A stretch of 64,000 nucleotides of DNA from Edaphosphingomonas laterariae (GTDB lineage: Bacteria > Pseudomonadota > Alphaproteobacteria > Sphingomonadales > Sphingomonadaceae). Positions within the stretch are counted from its first letter, which is position 1, and each line of letters starts with the position of its first letter. Under the pieces are notes generated by a model. It was not told the origin of the DNA, did not search any database, and worked only from the letters and a program-made list of their open reading frames with translations. The stretch covers positions 160,598-224,597 of the forward strand of contig NZ_FZOS01000004.1 of the NCBI RefSeq assembly GCF_900188165.1. The letters are read 5' to 3'. Shown here piece after piece: positions 8,759 to 19,219 of this stretch. Made by a program: the position numbers and the translations under genes.

Positions 8759-9640
8759 ATGACCGACAAGGATCTCCATGCCCGCGCGATCGCGCTGCAC
8801 GACAGCTTCACCCACGACCATCATGACCGGCGGGCCTTTCTGGCCGATCTCACCAGGCTCGCCGGCAGCGCCGCCGCCGCCAACGCACTGGCCGCCGCGA
8901 TCGCCGCCAATCCGGCGGCCGCCGCCATCATCCCGGCCGACGACACGCGCCTCAAGACCGGCACGACAAGCTGGAACACGGCCAACACCCGCAAGATGGC
9001 CGGATATTGGGCCAGCCCCGCCAAGCCGGCCGGGCCGCTGCCAGCGGTGATCGTGATCCACGAAAATCGCGGCCTCAACGATCATATTCGCGATGTCGCC
9101 CGGCGGGTGGCGCTGGAAGGTTTCCACGCCATCGCGCCCGATTTCCTGTCCCCGGCAGGCGGCACGCCGGCTGACGAGGCGCAGGCGCGCGAAATGATCG
9201 GCACGCTCGATCTCGCGGCCGCCGTGCAGGATGGCGCGGCCACGGTGCGCATGATCAAGGCCGACAAGAAGAGCAACGGCAAGGCCGGCGTCATCGGCTT
9301 CTGCTGGGGCGGCGCGATGACCAACCGGATCGCCGTCGCCGCCGGATCCGCGCTGGGCGCTGCGGTGCCCTATTACGGCCCCTGCCCCGATCCCGCCGAA
9401 GCCGCGAAGGTGAAGGCGCCCATGCTCCTCCAGTTCGCGGCCACCGATGATCGCGTCAACAAGACCGCCGAGCCGTGGATCGCCGCGCTCAAGGCCGCGA
9501 AGGTGCCGGTGCAGGCCTATTTCTACGAAGGCACCCACCATGCCTTCAACAACGACACCTCGGCCGAACGCTATAACAAGGCGGCGGCCGATCTGGCCTG
9601 GGGCCGCACGATCGCGTTCCTGAAGAAAAATCTGGCCTGA
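8759..9640 (+). CDS. Dienelactone hydrolase family protein
   Basis: 293-residue alpha/beta hydrolase. The nucleophile elbow is GFCWGGAM (Cys, as in dienelactone hydrolases), with the acid in FAATDDRVNKT and the His in YEGTHHAFNND; VIVIHENRGLNDHIRDVARR is the oxyanion-side block. An N-terminal extension of about 70 residues precedes the domain, with an Ala-rich stretch but no clear cleavable signal. The ATG has a strong site, GGAGGGAGAG. It is followed after 30 bp by a GST gene, so the two may be co-transcribed. Substrate not predictable. Confidence 0.88.
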   Translation: MTDKDLHARAIALHDSFTHDHHDRRAFLADLTRLAGSAAAANALAAAIAANPAAAAIIPADDTRLKTGTTSWNTANTRKMAGYWASPAKPAGPLPAVIVIHENRGLNDHIRDVARRVALEGFHAIAPDFLSPAGGTPADEAQAREMIGTLDLAAAVQDGAATVRMIKADKKSNGKAGVIGFCWGGAMTNRIAVAAGSALGAAVPYYGPCPDPAEAAKVKAPMLLQFAATDDRVNKTAEPWIAALKAAKVPVQAYFYEGTHHAFNNDTSAERYNKAAADLAWGRTIAFLKKNLA

Positions 9641-9670
9641 AGAAGAATCTCGCCTGAAGGAGAATCCGAC

Positions 9671-10288
9671 ATGAACGGGCTTGTCTTCTACACCAACCCC
9701 CAGTCGCGCGGCCGGATCGTGCGCTGGATGCTCGAAGAGGTCGGCGCGCCCTACGAAACCCACATCGTCTCCTATGGCGCGGAGATGAAGGGGCCGGGCT
9801 ATCTGGCGATCAACCCGATGGGCAAGGTGCCGGCGATCCGCCACGGCGAAACGATCGTCACCGAATGCGCCGCGATCTGCGCCTATCTTGCCGATAGCTT
9901 CCCCGCCGCCAGCCTTGCGCCGCCGCCTGCCGAGCGCGGAGACTATTATCGCTGGCTGTTCTTCGGCGCCGGCCCGGTGGAAGCCGCCGTGACAGACAAG
10001 GCGCTCAACGCGGTGCCGACCGCCGAACAGCGCGGCTTCGTCGGCTATGGCTGTTTCGAGGAGACGATCGCCAATCTCGAACGTCACCTCGCCGATCATG
10101 CCTATTTCTGTGGCGATGCCTTCACCGCCGCCGACATCTACACCGGCTCGCAGATCGCCTGGGGCATGATGTTCAAGACGATCGACGAACGGCCCGTGTT
10201 CAAGGATTATGTCGCGCGCATCCACGGCCGCCCGGCCTATCGCCGCGCCACCGAACTCGACGACGCGGCCGCCACGCCCGCTGCCTGA
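9671..10288 (+). CDS. Glutathione S-transferase family protein
   Basis: 205-residue cytosolic GST. The N-terminal thioredoxin-fold half shows NPQSRGRIVRWMLEEVGAPYE, the cis-proline segment GKVPAIRHGETIVTECAAICAYLA and the helical C-terminal half ends with AYFCGDAFTAADIY. The Ser/Arg after NPQ is where many bacterial beta/theta-like GSTs have the activating residue. The gene follows the dienelactone hydrolase with ribosome site AAGGAG, and ends just before a strong terminator. Confidence 0.9.
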   Translation: MNGLVFYTNPQSRGRIVRWMLEEVGAPYETHIVSYGAEMKGPGYLAINPMGKVPAIRHGETIVTECAAICAYLADSFPAASLAPPPAERGDYYRWLFFGAGPVEAAVTDKALNAVPTAEQRGFVGYGCFEETIANLERHLADHAYFCGDAFTAADIYTGSQIAWGMMFKTIDERPVFKDYVARIHGRPAYRRATELDDAAATPAA

Positions 10289-10334
10289 TCCAGGCGGGCG
10301 GCCCATCGCCAGCCTTCTCGCTACCCCGAAACGG

Positions 10335-10368
10335 AAAAGGCCCGGCGGATCGCTCCACCGGGCCTTTT
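10335..10368. terminator. Bidirectional intrinsic terminator between GST and Bax-inhibitor-1 genes
   Basis: Perfect 11-bp stem, AAAAGGCCCGG and CCGGGCCTTTT, with a 12-base loop and T-runs on both strands. It lies between two convergent genes and can serve both. Confidence 0.85.
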
Positions 10369-10390
10369 CTTGTGCCTTCCGGCAGTTGGG

Positions 10391-11128
10391 TCAGTCGCGG
10401 TTGCCCATCAACTGCAGCAGGAAGGTGAACATGTTCACGAAGTCGAGGTAGAGCGACAGGGCGCCCATGATCACCGACTTGCCGACCATTTCCGTGCCGG
10501 CGACGTAGAAATACATGCTCTTGATCTTCTGCGTGTCATAAGCGGTCAGGCCGGCGAAGATCAGCACGCCGAGGAAGCTGACCACCAGCGCCAGGCCGCT
10601 GGACTGCAGGAAGATGTTGATCACGCTCGCCACCAGCAGGCCGACGACGCCCATGATCAGGAACGTGCCGAACGCCGACAGGTCACGCTTCGTGGTGTAG
10701 CCATAGAGGCTGAGGCCCGCGAAGGCCGCCGCCGTGGCGAAGAAGGCCTGGGCGATATCGACGCCGCCATAGATCAGGAAGATCGTCGACATCGAAAGGC
10801 CCATCACCGTCGCGAAGGCCCAGAACAGCGCCTGCGCCGCGAAGGTCGACAGCCGGTTGATGCCGAAGCTGAGCACCATCACGAAGGCGAGCGGGGCGAG
10901 GATGATCAGCCAGCGCAGCGCGCCGCCCGAAAACACCACTTCCGCCGCGCCCGAGCGCGCGAACAGATAGGCGACGATGCCCGTCAGCAGGACGCCCGAA
11001 GCCATGTAGTTGTAGACCGAAAGCATGTACGAGCGCAGCCCCGCGTCGATCGCGGCGTCGCGCGTGCCGGCCGCGGTCGGCCTCGCCGCGGCGGTCGTCC
11101 GGGGATCGGACCAGTTTGCCATCGTCAT
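10391..11128 (-). CDS. Bax inhibitor-1 / YbhL family membrane protein
   Basis: 245-residue inner-membrane protein of the Bax inhibitor-1 (TMBIM/YccA-YbhL) family. About 50 soluble residues precede seven hydrophobic segments, with SYMLSVYNYMASGVLLTGIVAY, the loop ALFWAFATVMGLSMSTIFLIY and the C-terminal TAYDTQKIK block, where the Asp residues of the family's pH-sensing pair lie. Members are thought to be Ca2+/H+-related channels or FtsH-regulated stress proteins. Start taken at the ATG at 11128; 11122 is an alternative two codons on. Divergent from thpR. Confidence 0.9.
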   Translation of the reverse strand: MTMANWSDPRTTAAARPTAAGTRDAAIDAGLRSYMLSVYNYMASGVLLTGIVAYLFARSGAAEVVFSGGALRWLIILAPLAFVMVLSFGINRLSTFAAQALFWAFATVMGLSMSTIFLIYGGVDIAQAFFATAAAFAGLSLYGYTTKRDLSAFGTFLIMGVVGLLVASVINIFLQSSGLALVVSFLGVLIFAGLTAYDTQKIKSMYFYVAGTEMVGKSVIMGALSLYLDFVNMFTFLLQLMGNRD

Positions 11129-11236
11129 CAAACTCCGTATTTGCGGGCGAAGGTCGCACCGCTCCCCACCAATATCGGCGGATTGCCGATGGTTTTCAAC
11201 GTGGCGGCCTTGTAACATGATATTACGGTTTCGCCC

Positions 11237-11785
11237 ATGCACCGCCTGTTCGTTGCCCTCCGCCCGCCCCGCGCCATGCGGGAACGCCTGCTCGGCCTGA
11301 TGGGCGGCATCGCCGGCGCGCGCTGGCAGGATGACAGCCAGTTGCACCTCACCCTGCGCTTTATCGGCGAAGTCGATCGCCACATGGCCGAAGACGTCGC
11401 GGCCGCACTCGGCACGGTCCACCATCCCCGCTTCGCGCTCACGCTCGACGGGCTCGGCCAGTTCGGCCGTGGCGGCCGCATCGATACACTCTGGGCCGGC
11501 GTCACCCCGCATGACGCGGTGACGGCGCTCCACAACAAGGTCGATCAGGCGCTCGCCCGCGTCGGCGTGGCGCCGGATACGCGCGCCTTCCTGCCGCACA
11601 TCACCATCGCCCGCTTCGGCCGCAAGTCCGGCCCGGCGGACGCGATGCTGGCCCAAGCCGCCGGCCTTGCCAGCGAGCCGATGGAAATGACGGATTTCTG
11701 CCTCTACGAAAGCCATCTCAGCAGCGAAGGCGCGCTTTACGAGATCGTCAATCGCTACCCGCTGGCTGAACCGCCAACCGCCTGA
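11237..11785 (+). CDS. thpR: RNA 2',3'-cyclic phosphodiesterase (ThpR)
   Basis: 182-residue 2H phosphoesterase. Both catalytic H-x-T/S-x motifs are present: LHLTLRFIGEV near residue 37 and HITIARFGR near residue 121. MHRLFVALRPPRAMRERL is the normal start of the family. It hydrolyses RNA 2',3'-cyclic phosphates to 2'-phosphates and can act as a tRNA ligase in reverse. Monocistronic; downstream is the low-GC patch. Confidence 0.92.
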   Translation: MHRLFVALRPPRAMRERLLGLMGGIAGARWQDDSQLHLTLRFIGEVDRHMAEDVAAALGTVHHPRFALTLDGLGQFGRGGRIDTLWAGVTPHDAVTALHNKVDQALARVGVAPDTRAFLPHITIARFGRKSGPADAMLAQAAGLASEPMEMTDFCLYESHLSSEGALYEIVNRYPLAEPPTA

Positions 11786-11910
11786 TCGCGCAGGCCGGCC
11801 GGCGAAGCGGGCCATAGGTGGCGTGGATAGACCCCAATGAAGAACGACCGTCGGGTTTGGGGGAGGCAGACAGGACGCTCAGATGATCGCGTTGTCGGGG
11901 GGAGCGGACA

Positions 11911-12321
11911 TTAGGCTTGCGGGCTGCGAGTTCGAGAGCTGAGCACCTTCGCGATCACGATTGCCCCGATTGCCAACACAGATTCCCACTTCATAAGCGA
12001 ACCGGTAACGCTTGCTATAACAGCCTCGTCCTTGAAGTTCAGATCGAGCAAAACAGAACGAAGCCAGCGAAGCACGTACCAAAAGCTCAAGGGTGCTAAC
12101 CCGCAAAGCATTAACGCGGCCAAAAGCAAAAATATTGACCGAGTGCCTGCTATGATGGTTGCCACCAACCAGGCAAATATGAGCGGGAGTACGGCCAGAA
12201 CCGTCCAGTAAGACGGTCCGCCGATGATCATGTCAGCGAGAGCTATCAGCAAAAATATCAAGCCCAGAACGCCCCAGAACTTGGGCACCCAAGACATCTG
12301 CCAAACTGAAGCTTTCCTCAT
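11911..12321 (-). CDS. Small hydrophobic protein of unknown function
   Basis: Not recognised. The 136-residue frame would encode a membrane protein with about four hydrophobic segments (WGVLGLIFLLIALADMII, YWTVLAVLPLIFAWLVATII, IFLLLAALMLCGLAPLSFWYVL and a C-terminal ESVLAIGAIVIAKVL). Base composition is clearly lower in GC than the flanks, with AT-ending codons unusual for this genome, so it may have been acquired by transfer. No convincing ribosome site precedes the ATG at 12321; a second in-frame ATG is at 12297. Confidence 0.5.
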   Translation of the reverse strand: MRKASVWQMSWVPKFWGVLGLIFLLIALADMIIGGPSYWTVLAVLPLIFAWLVATIIAGTRSIFLLLAALMLCGLAPLSFWYVLRWLRSVLLDLNFKDEAVIASVTGSLMKWESVLAIGAIVIAKVLSSRTRSPQA

Positions 12322-12432
12322 TCCCGTATATTGCCGCGGTGGGCCAATGTCCGCAATGTCGGCGCGTCCTGACAGGCAGGCTTCAGGCGGAAACCAACGA
12401 CAGCGGCCGAGATACGGGCCTGTCCACGCCGC

Positions 12433-12906
12433 CTAGCCCTTCAGCCGATCCAGCAAGCCGCGCGCGCCGGCGGTCACGTCGGCCCAGGTCACGTCGAAGC
12501 CGGCATCGTCACCATAATAGGGATCGGCCACCGCCTCGCCTTCGCGGCCGGCGACATGATCGAGCAGCAGCGACAGTTCCGCGCTCGCATCCGCCGGCGC
12601 CAGCGCGCGGAGATCGGCGAAATTATTGGCATCCAGCGCCACGATATGGGTGAAATCGCGGAAGTCGTCCGGCGTCACCTGCCGCGCGCGATAGCCCGAA
12701 ATGTCCACGCCGTGGCGCTTCGCCACCGCCTGCGCGCGCTTGTCGGGCGCATGGCCCAGATGCCAATCGCCGGTGCCGGCGGAATCTATCGTCACGTCCA
12801 GTCCGGCGCGCTCCGCTTCCTCGCGGAACGCCGCCTCAGCCAGCGGCGAACGGCAGATATTGCCCAGACAGACAAACAGCACGGCAGGCTTGGACTTTAC
12901 GGACAC
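12433..12906 (-). CDS. Low-molecular-weight protein-tyrosine phosphatase
   Basis: 157-residue cytosolic phosphatase with the P-loop CLGNICRS (C-x5-R-S) close to the N-terminus, and the general-acid motif DPYYGD near the C-terminus. Homologs dephosphorylate tyrosine kinases of exopolysaccharide systems or are of unknown target; no partner kinase is adjacent. The GTG at 12906 is chosen because GGGAG lies 8 bases upstream; an in-frame GTG at 12933 would add nine residues. Divergent from the MFS gene. Confidence 0.9.
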   Translation of the reverse strand: MSVKSKPAVLFVCLGNICRSPLAEAAFREEAERAGLDVTIDSAGTGDWHLGHAPDKRAQAVAKRHGVDISGYRARQVTPDDFRDFTHIVALDANNFADLRALAPADASAELSLLLDHVAGREGEAVADPYYGDDAGFDVTWADVTAGARGLLDRLKG

Positions 12907-12987
12907 TTTGATCTCCCGGATAAGAACCAGCACTTAGGACAAAGCGGCGGCCAATAGAAGCCGCGCGACAGGGGGATGCGGCACGGC

Positions 12988-14607
12988 ATGGCGCAGACGG
13001 ACAAACCCGCCGGCGGGGGCATGTATCGCTGGTACGTGCTCGGCCTGTTCACCGTCGTCTATGCCTTCAACTTCATCGATCGCCAGATCATCACCATCCT
13101 GGCGCCCTATCTGAAGGCGGATATGGGAATTACCGATGCGCAGGTCGGCCTGCTGTTCGGGACCGCCTTCGCCCTGTTCTACGCGCTGTTCGGCATCCCG
13201 CTCGCCAAGCTCGCCGATGGCTGGCACCGCGTGCGGACGCTGGCGATCGGGCTCGGTTTCTGGTCGGCGATGACGGCGATTTCGGGTACCGCCGTCAATT
13301 TCACCCAATTGGCGCTGGCACGGGTCGGCGTCGGCGTCGGCGAAGCCAGTGCCTCGCCGGCGGCGGCATCGGTGCTGCTCGATTTCTTCCCCAAGGCGAA
13401 ACGCGCCACCGCGCTCGCCATCTATATGAGCGGGATCTACATCGGCGCGGGCGCCTCGCTGATGATCGGCGGGCATATCGTCGGTTGGTGGGAAGCCGCC
13501 TACCCGGTCAATCCGCCCTTCGGACTGGCGGGCTGGCAGGCTGCCTATTTCGCGGTCGGCATTCCCGGCCTGATCCTGGCGCTGCTGGTGGTGACGACCG
13601 TGCGCGAGCCGGTGCGCGGCGCAATCGACGGACATCCCCATCCGGGCGATCCCCACCCCTTCCGCGCCACCTTCGCCGAAATGGCGACAATGTTTCCGCC
13701 GTTCAGCCTGTTCAGTCTGAGGCGCAATGGTGGCGGCACCACCCAGATCGTCACCAACCTCGTCACCCTCGCCGCCTGCGCCGCCGCCGCCGCGCTCGTG
13801 ATCGCATCCACCAACCAGTTGCTCGCGCCCGCGAAACGCGCGCTGATCGCCGATGTCGGCGGCCTCGCCATCACCACCAATCTCGTCCAGTGGGTCGCCA
13901 TCGCGATCGGCGTTTACGCGACATGGAGCTGGATCCAGTCCGTCCGCCTGCGCGATCCTGTCGCGGCGCGGCTGCTGCTCGGCACGCCCAGCTTCTATTG
14001 CCCGGTCATCGCTGGCGGCCTCGTCAGCTATGGCAGCTACGGGCTCAGCACCTTCATCTTCGTCTATGGCAAGGAACATCTCGGCCTGCGCCCGGAAGAT
14101 GGCTGGTATCTCGGCGCGATCGCGGCTGCGGCGGGCGGCATCGGCACCGGCCTGGGCGGGGTGATCGGCGATTGGGCGCGCCAGCGCCATCCATCGGGCC
14201 GGCTGTTCGTCGCGATCGCGGCTGCCGCGATCTCGGCCGGTTTCAGCGTCGCCCAATATAGCGTGGGCAGCATCACGCTGTTCTACGTGACCAACTTCTT
14301 CGCTTTGCTGTTCCTTACCCTGTGGCTCGGCCCGGTCGCGGCGACATTGCAGGATCAGGTGTTGCCGCGCATGCGCGGGCTGGCGATGGCGGTGCAGTTT
14401 CTCGGCGCCAACCTGATCGGCCTTGGCCTCGGACCCTACATCACCGGGTTGATCAGCGATGCGACGGGCGATCTGCGCCTCGCCATGCTGTGCGCGCTCG
14501 CGCCCGCGCCGATTGCCGTCCTGCTGTTTCTTGTCGGCGCGCGCCACCTGCCCGCCGCCGAAGCCACGCTGATCGAGCGGGCGCGGGCGGCGGGGGAAGC
14601 GATCTGA
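12988..14607 (+). CDS. MFS transporter (spinster-like)
   Basis: 539-residue secondary transporter with about 12 membrane segments. MFS marks: GLLFGTAFALFYALFGIPLAKLADGWHRVR (motif A region between TM2 and TM3), ARVGVGVGEASASPAAASVLLDFFPKAKRATA, the last typical of the Spns-like subgroup. An unusual feature is a long central insert between TM6 and TM7 (from the EPVRG block to ATWSWIQSVR) that contains an extra hydrophobic pair. Start: ATG at 12988, spaced 11 bases from AGGGGG; the ATG at 12976 sits right on that sequence and is less likely. Substrate unknown. Confidence 0.85.
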   Translation: MAQTDKPAGGGMYRWYVLGLFTVVYAFNFIDRQIITILAPYLKADMGITDAQVGLLFGTAFALFYALFGIPLAKLADGWHRVRTLAIGLGFWSAMTAISGTAVNFTQLALARVGVGVGEASASPAAASVLLDFFPKAKRATALAIYMSGIYIGAGASLMIGGHIVGWWEAAYPVNPPFGLAGWQAAYFAVGIPGLILALLVVTTVREPVRGAIDGHPHPGDPHPFRATFAEMATMFPPFSLFSLRRNGGGTTQIVTNLVTLAACAAAAALVIASTNQLLAPAKRALIADVGGLAITTNLVQWVAIAIGVYATWSWIQSVRLRDPVAARLLLGTPSFYCPVIAGGLVSYGSYGLSTFIFVYGKEHLGLRPEDGWYLGAIAAAAGGIGTGLGGVIGDWARQRHPSGRLFVAIAAAAISAGFSVAQYSVGSITLFYVTNFFALLFLTLWLGPVAATLQDQVLPRMRGLAMAVQFLGANLIGLGLGPYITGLISDATGDLRLAMLCALAPAPIAVLLFLVGARHLPAAEATLIERARAAGEAI

Positions 14608-14611
14608 TCGA

Positions 14612-15160
14612 TCAGTTGGGCATCACCACGCCGCAGGCGATGCGGCCGCCGCTATTGCCGCTGGGATCGGTCTTGTAATCGTCCGGGCCGGCATGGATCA
14701 CCACCGCCGCGCCATCGGCGTCGAACAGCGGATGATCGCCGCCCGCCAGCCGCGTGCCCGGCAGGGTCACTTCCAGGCGGCCCGCGCCGTCGGTTCCGGC
14801 GATAAGGTTGGGCAGATCGCCCCAATGCGGCCCGCCAGCGGCATCCTTGCCATGCACCATGTTGGTCGGGTTCCAGTGCCCGCCGGCCGTGGTGAAGCCC
14901 GGCGCCTCGCACTTGCCGGTCTGGTGGACATGCAAGCCGTGCGGGCCCGCCGGCAGGCCCCGGCCATCGACGACAAGGCGGATGCCGTCCGACATCTGGG
15001 TCAGCGTCGCGATGCCCATCGCCGTGCCATCCGGCCCCACCAGATTCGCGGTGGCGCTGGTCGTCGCCGGCACCTCGGGTGCCGTATCGGCGGAACCGCT
15101 GCTGGCGCAGGCGGCCAGCAGGCCGGCCGCCGCCAGCGGCGCGATCATCAGGTGGCGCAT
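14612..15160 (-). CDS. sodC: Cu/Zn superoxide dismutase, lipoprotein form
   Basis: 182-residue periplasmic superoxide dismutase. Signal peptide MRHLMIAPLAAAGLLAAC ends in a lipobox, so it is probably lipid-anchored. Metal ligands are readable: GLHVHQTGKC (H-x-H plus the first disulfide Cys), AGGHWNPTNMVHG, and VIHAGPDDYKTDPSGNSGGRIACG, which holds the Cu-site His, the active-site Arg and the second Cys. The ATG at 15160 is used because AGGGAG lies 7 bases upstream and the signal peptide begins there. Converges on the MFS gene with 4 bp between. Confidence 0.93.
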   Translation of the reverse strand: MRHLMIAPLAAAGLLAACASSGSADTAPEVPATTSATANLVGPDGTAMGIATLTQMSDGIRLVVDGRGLPAGPHGLHVHQTGKCEAPGFTTAGGHWNPTNMVHGKDAAGGPHWGDLPNLIAGTDGAGRLEVTLPGTRLAGGDHPLFDADGAAVVIHAGPDDYKTDPSGNSGGRIACGVVMPN

Positions 15161-15255
15161 CGCATATCTCCCTTGCATGCTATCGAACCGGAAACGTAAC
15201 GCTTGAAGCATAACGCCGGTTTCCCGCACGGGAAATGTGCTTGCGCCGAAAAGCC

Positions 15256-15537
15256 TTAGCGGAAGTTCTCCGCATAGGTGCGGATGCGCAGCTGCTTGGC
15301 CGCCGCCGGCACCACCGTGGTCTTCAGCCCCTGCGTGTCGGCATAGGCCCGGGCCGCGTCCAGCGACGGGAACACCAGGCTCACCTGCCCGCGCGTATCG
15401 CCCGATCCGGCCCAGCCGGTCAGCGGATCGGGACGCTTGGCTTCGGCGGGCTCATATTCGAGCACCCATTGCCCGGCGCGCGCGCGGCCGGACTGCATGG
15501 CATTCTTGGTCCGCTGGTAGATGCGGGCGGCAGACAT
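15256..15537 (-). CDS. ETC complex I subunit (NDUFS4-like)
   Basis: 93-residue protein of the ETC complex I subunit conserved-region family, homologous to the mitochondrial 18-kDa (NDUFS4) accessory subunit found in alphaproteobacterial complex I. Motifs: ARIYQRTKNAMQSGRA, WVLEYEPAE, DPLTGWAGSGDT and the Phe/Asp pattern VSLVFPSLDAARAYA, ending in KQLRIRTYAENFR. Start at the ATG at 15537 with GGAGG upstream. It follows the ferredoxin gene by 5 bp and is likely co-transcribed with it. Confidence 0.9.
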   Translation of the reverse strand: MSAARIYQRTKNAMQSGRARAGQWVLEYEPAEAKRPDPLTGWAGSGDTRGQVSLVFPSLDAARAYADTQGLKTTVVPAAAKQLRIRTYAENFR

Positions 15538-15542
15538 GGGGA

Positions 15543-15860
15543 TCAATCCTCCGGGGCGATGACGACGCGCAGGCCGTCCAGCTCTTCAGTGAACGGGATC
15601 TGGCACGACAGGCGCGACGTGGCGGTGCGATGGTCCGAACTGTCGAGCAGATCGTTCTCATCGTCGCTCAAGGCGCCGAGCTTGTCGAAATCCTTGGGGT
15701 CGATCTGGACGTGGCAGGTGGCGCAGGAGCAGCAGCCGCCGCAGAGCGCCAGCAGCTCGTCAAATCCGTTGTCCCGGATATTTTCCATCACCGACAGGCC
15801 CACCTGGCCCTCGACGACCTTCTCTTCCCCTTCGCGCGTGACGACGAACAGCTTCGGCAT
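15543..15860 (-). CDS. [2Fe-2S] ferredoxin (adrenodoxin type)
   Basis: 105-residue ferredoxin. The cluster ligands are in [12 protein letters not shown] (C-x5-C-x2-C) and in [14 protein letters not shown] (fourth Cys). The pattern is that of the adrenodoxin/FdVI-like group, which serves cytochrome P450s or Fe-S assembly. Five bases separate it from the complex-I-subunit gene. No P450 is in the window, so its partner is not identified. Confidence 0.92.
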   Translation of the reverse strand: MPKLFVVTREGEEKVVEGQVGLSVMENIRDNGFDELLALCGGCCSCATCHVQIDPKDFDKLGALSDDENDLLDSSDHRTATSRLSCQIPFTEELDGLRVVIAPED

Positions 15861-15944
15861 TATGGCTTCTCCCCTCGCTTCCCGCGAGCCAGTTTCCGGG
15901 CGGCTATGTCCGTCCGGGCCAGCGAAATCAAGGGCGGACGCAAT

Positions 15945-16586
15945 ATGGGATTGACGGCGGAGCAGCTTAAAATGGGGCTGGACGCCCTCGCCGCGAACGA
16001 GCCAGCCTTCGCCGAGCGGCTGAAATCGATCGGCTATCCCGAACCTCGCATCCGCGCGCGCGGCTATGAAACGCTGTTGCGCACCATCGTCGGCCAGCAG
16101 GTCAGCGTCCACGCGGCCAATGCGGTATGGGGCCGGCTGGATGCCGCGCTCGGCTCCGCCGCGAATCCTGCGGCGCTCGCGGCCGCTTCGGACGAGGTGC
16201 TGCGCGCCGCCGGCCTCTCGCGCCAGAAAAGCGGTTATGCGCGCAGCCTGGCCAATCATGTCGTGTCGGGAAAGCTCGATCTCGATGCCCTGCCCGCCGA
16301 CGATGAGGCCGCGATCGCCCAGTTGATCGACATCAAGGGCATCGGCCGCTGGTCGGCGGAAATCTACCTGCTCTTTGCCGAAGGGCGCGGCGATATCTGG
16401 CCCGCCGGCGATCTCGCCGTCCAGATCGAGGTCGGGCGGATGTTGGGCATGGCGGATCGCCCGTCCGAAAAGCGCACCCGCGAGGTCGCCGAAGCCTGGC
16501 GGCCCCACCGGGGGGCGGCCGCAATCTTCACCTGGCACAGCTATGGCGAAGCCGCGAAAGCCAAGACAAGCAAAGTTCCGCTATGA
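15945..16586 (+). CDS. DNA-3-methyladenine glycosylase II (AlkA-like)
   Basis: 213-residue base-excision DNA glycosylase of the HhH-GPD superfamily, without the extra N-terminal domain of E. coli AlkA. Visible: [24 protein letters not shown], the helix-hairpin-helix [18 protein letters not shown] and the catalytic Asp in [11 protein letters not shown]. It removes alkylated purines. Start at ATG 15945 (moderate ribosome site AGGGCGG); an in-frame ATG at 15906 is possible. Divergent from the ferredoxin. Confidence 0.88.
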   Translation: MGLTAEQLKMGLDALAANEPAFAERLKSIGYPEPRIRARGYETLLRTIVGQQVSVHAANAVWGRLDAALGSAANPAALAAASDEVLRAAGLSRQKSGYARSLANHVVSGKLDLDALPADDEAAIAQLIDIKGIGRWSAEIYLLFAEGRGDIWPAGDLAVQIEVGRMLGMADRPSEKRTREVAEAWRPHRGAAAIFTWHSYGEAAKAKTSKVPL

Positions 16587-16625
16587 TGTGGGGGTAACCG
16601 TCCCGCCTCATCAGGGTGCCCTGCC

Positions 16626-17426
16626 ATGCGTCGTTCGCTGTCCGCCCTCAGCCTTGCCGCTGCTCTCCTGATCAGCGCGCCCGCACAGGCCGAACGCGAT
16701 CTCTGCCCGGATCGGCCCGGCCTTGGCACGCCCGCCTGCACGCTCGACGCCGGCCGGATACAGGTCGAACTCGGCCTTGCCGACTGGGCGGTCGATCGGA
16801 ACGCGGACAGCCGGACCGACACGATCACCGCCAGCGAGGTGCTGGTTCGCTTCGGCATCGCCGAAAGCGCCGAAATGCAGCTGGGCTGGACGGCCTATGG
16901 CCATGTCCACGCGCGCGACCGGGCGAGCGGTGCGGTGGATCGTGACGACGGCACCGGCGATGTGGTGCTGGCGTTGCGCCGCAACCTGGCCCAGCCCGAC
17001 GGCTCCGGCTTCTCGATCGCCGCGCAGCCCTTCGCCACGCTTCCCGTGGGTGGTCAGGCCATCGGCGCGGGGGATTGGGGCGCAGGCCTGCTGCTGCCGA
17101 TCAGCTATGATCTGCCGGGCGATCTGCAACTGGCGCTGACGCCGGAGGTGGATGCCGCCACCGATGCCGACCGGCATGGCCGCCATCTGCGCTATGGCAG
17201 TGCTTTCGGGCTGGGTTTCGCGGTCAGTGACGCCATCAGCGGCACGGTCGAAATCGCCGCCTATCGCGATCGCGATCCCGCCGATCATGTTACGGAAGCG
17301 CTGGCCGCCTTGTCCTTCGGCTGGCAGCCCACCGCCGACATCCAGCTGGATGCCGGCGGCAATTTCGGGCTGAACCACACGACGGCCGATGCCGAGCTTT
17401 ATCTCGGCATCACCAAGCGCTTCTAG
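16626..17426 (+). CDS. Putative outer-membrane transporter, MetA-pathway-of-phenol-degradation type
   Basis: 266-residue secreted protein with a clear signal peptide ending APAQA-ER. The mature part begins DLCPDRPGLGTPACTLDAGRIQVELGLADW and is rich in alternating beta-strand pattern (ADIQLDAGGNFGLN, AELYLGITKRF with terminal aromatic Phe), as expected of an outer-membrane beta-barrel of the phenol MetA-like family. No aromatic-degradation genes are near, so a function is not inferred. It converges on pyrG. Confidence 0.7.
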   Translation: MRRSLSALSLAAALLISAPAQAERDLCPDRPGLGTPACTLDAGRIQVELGLADWAVDRNADSRTDTITASEVLVRFGIAESAEMQLGWTAYGHVHARDRASGAVDRDDGTGDVVLALRRNLAQPDGSGFSIAAQPFATLPVGGQAIGAGDWGAGLLLPISYDLPGDLQLALTPEVDAATDADRHGRHLRYGSAFGLGFAVSDAISGTVEIAAYRDRDPADHVTEALAALSFGWQPTADIQLDAGGNFGLNHTTADAELYLGITKRF

Positions 17427-17448
17427 GGTCGCTCAGACCAGCCGGCCC

Positions 17449-19095
<1,647 letters not shown>

Positions 19096-19135
19096 TTAGC
19101 CGCGAGTTGAGGTTGGGAGCAAGGGAACGACTCCG

Positions 19136-19175
19136 AAAAAAGCGATCGAGTGCGCCGACGATGCCGTCGACGCAC
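19136..19175 (-). terminator. Likely secG terminator
   Basis: On the minus strand a stem GTGCG-CGACG / CGTCG-CGCAC (10 pairs, one internal mismatch, ATGC-type loop) is followed 9 bases later by a run of six T. It lies between secG and pyrG. Confidence 0.5.
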
Positions 19176-19219
19176 AGGAAATGATGGTGAACGAGAACGC
19201 CCGTCGCCGGGCGCGAAGC

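Noticed and set aside
12322..12432. C-x2-C containing frame on the plus strand (MGQCPQCRRV)
   Set aside because: Short, without coding character or conserved context; chance is sufficient.
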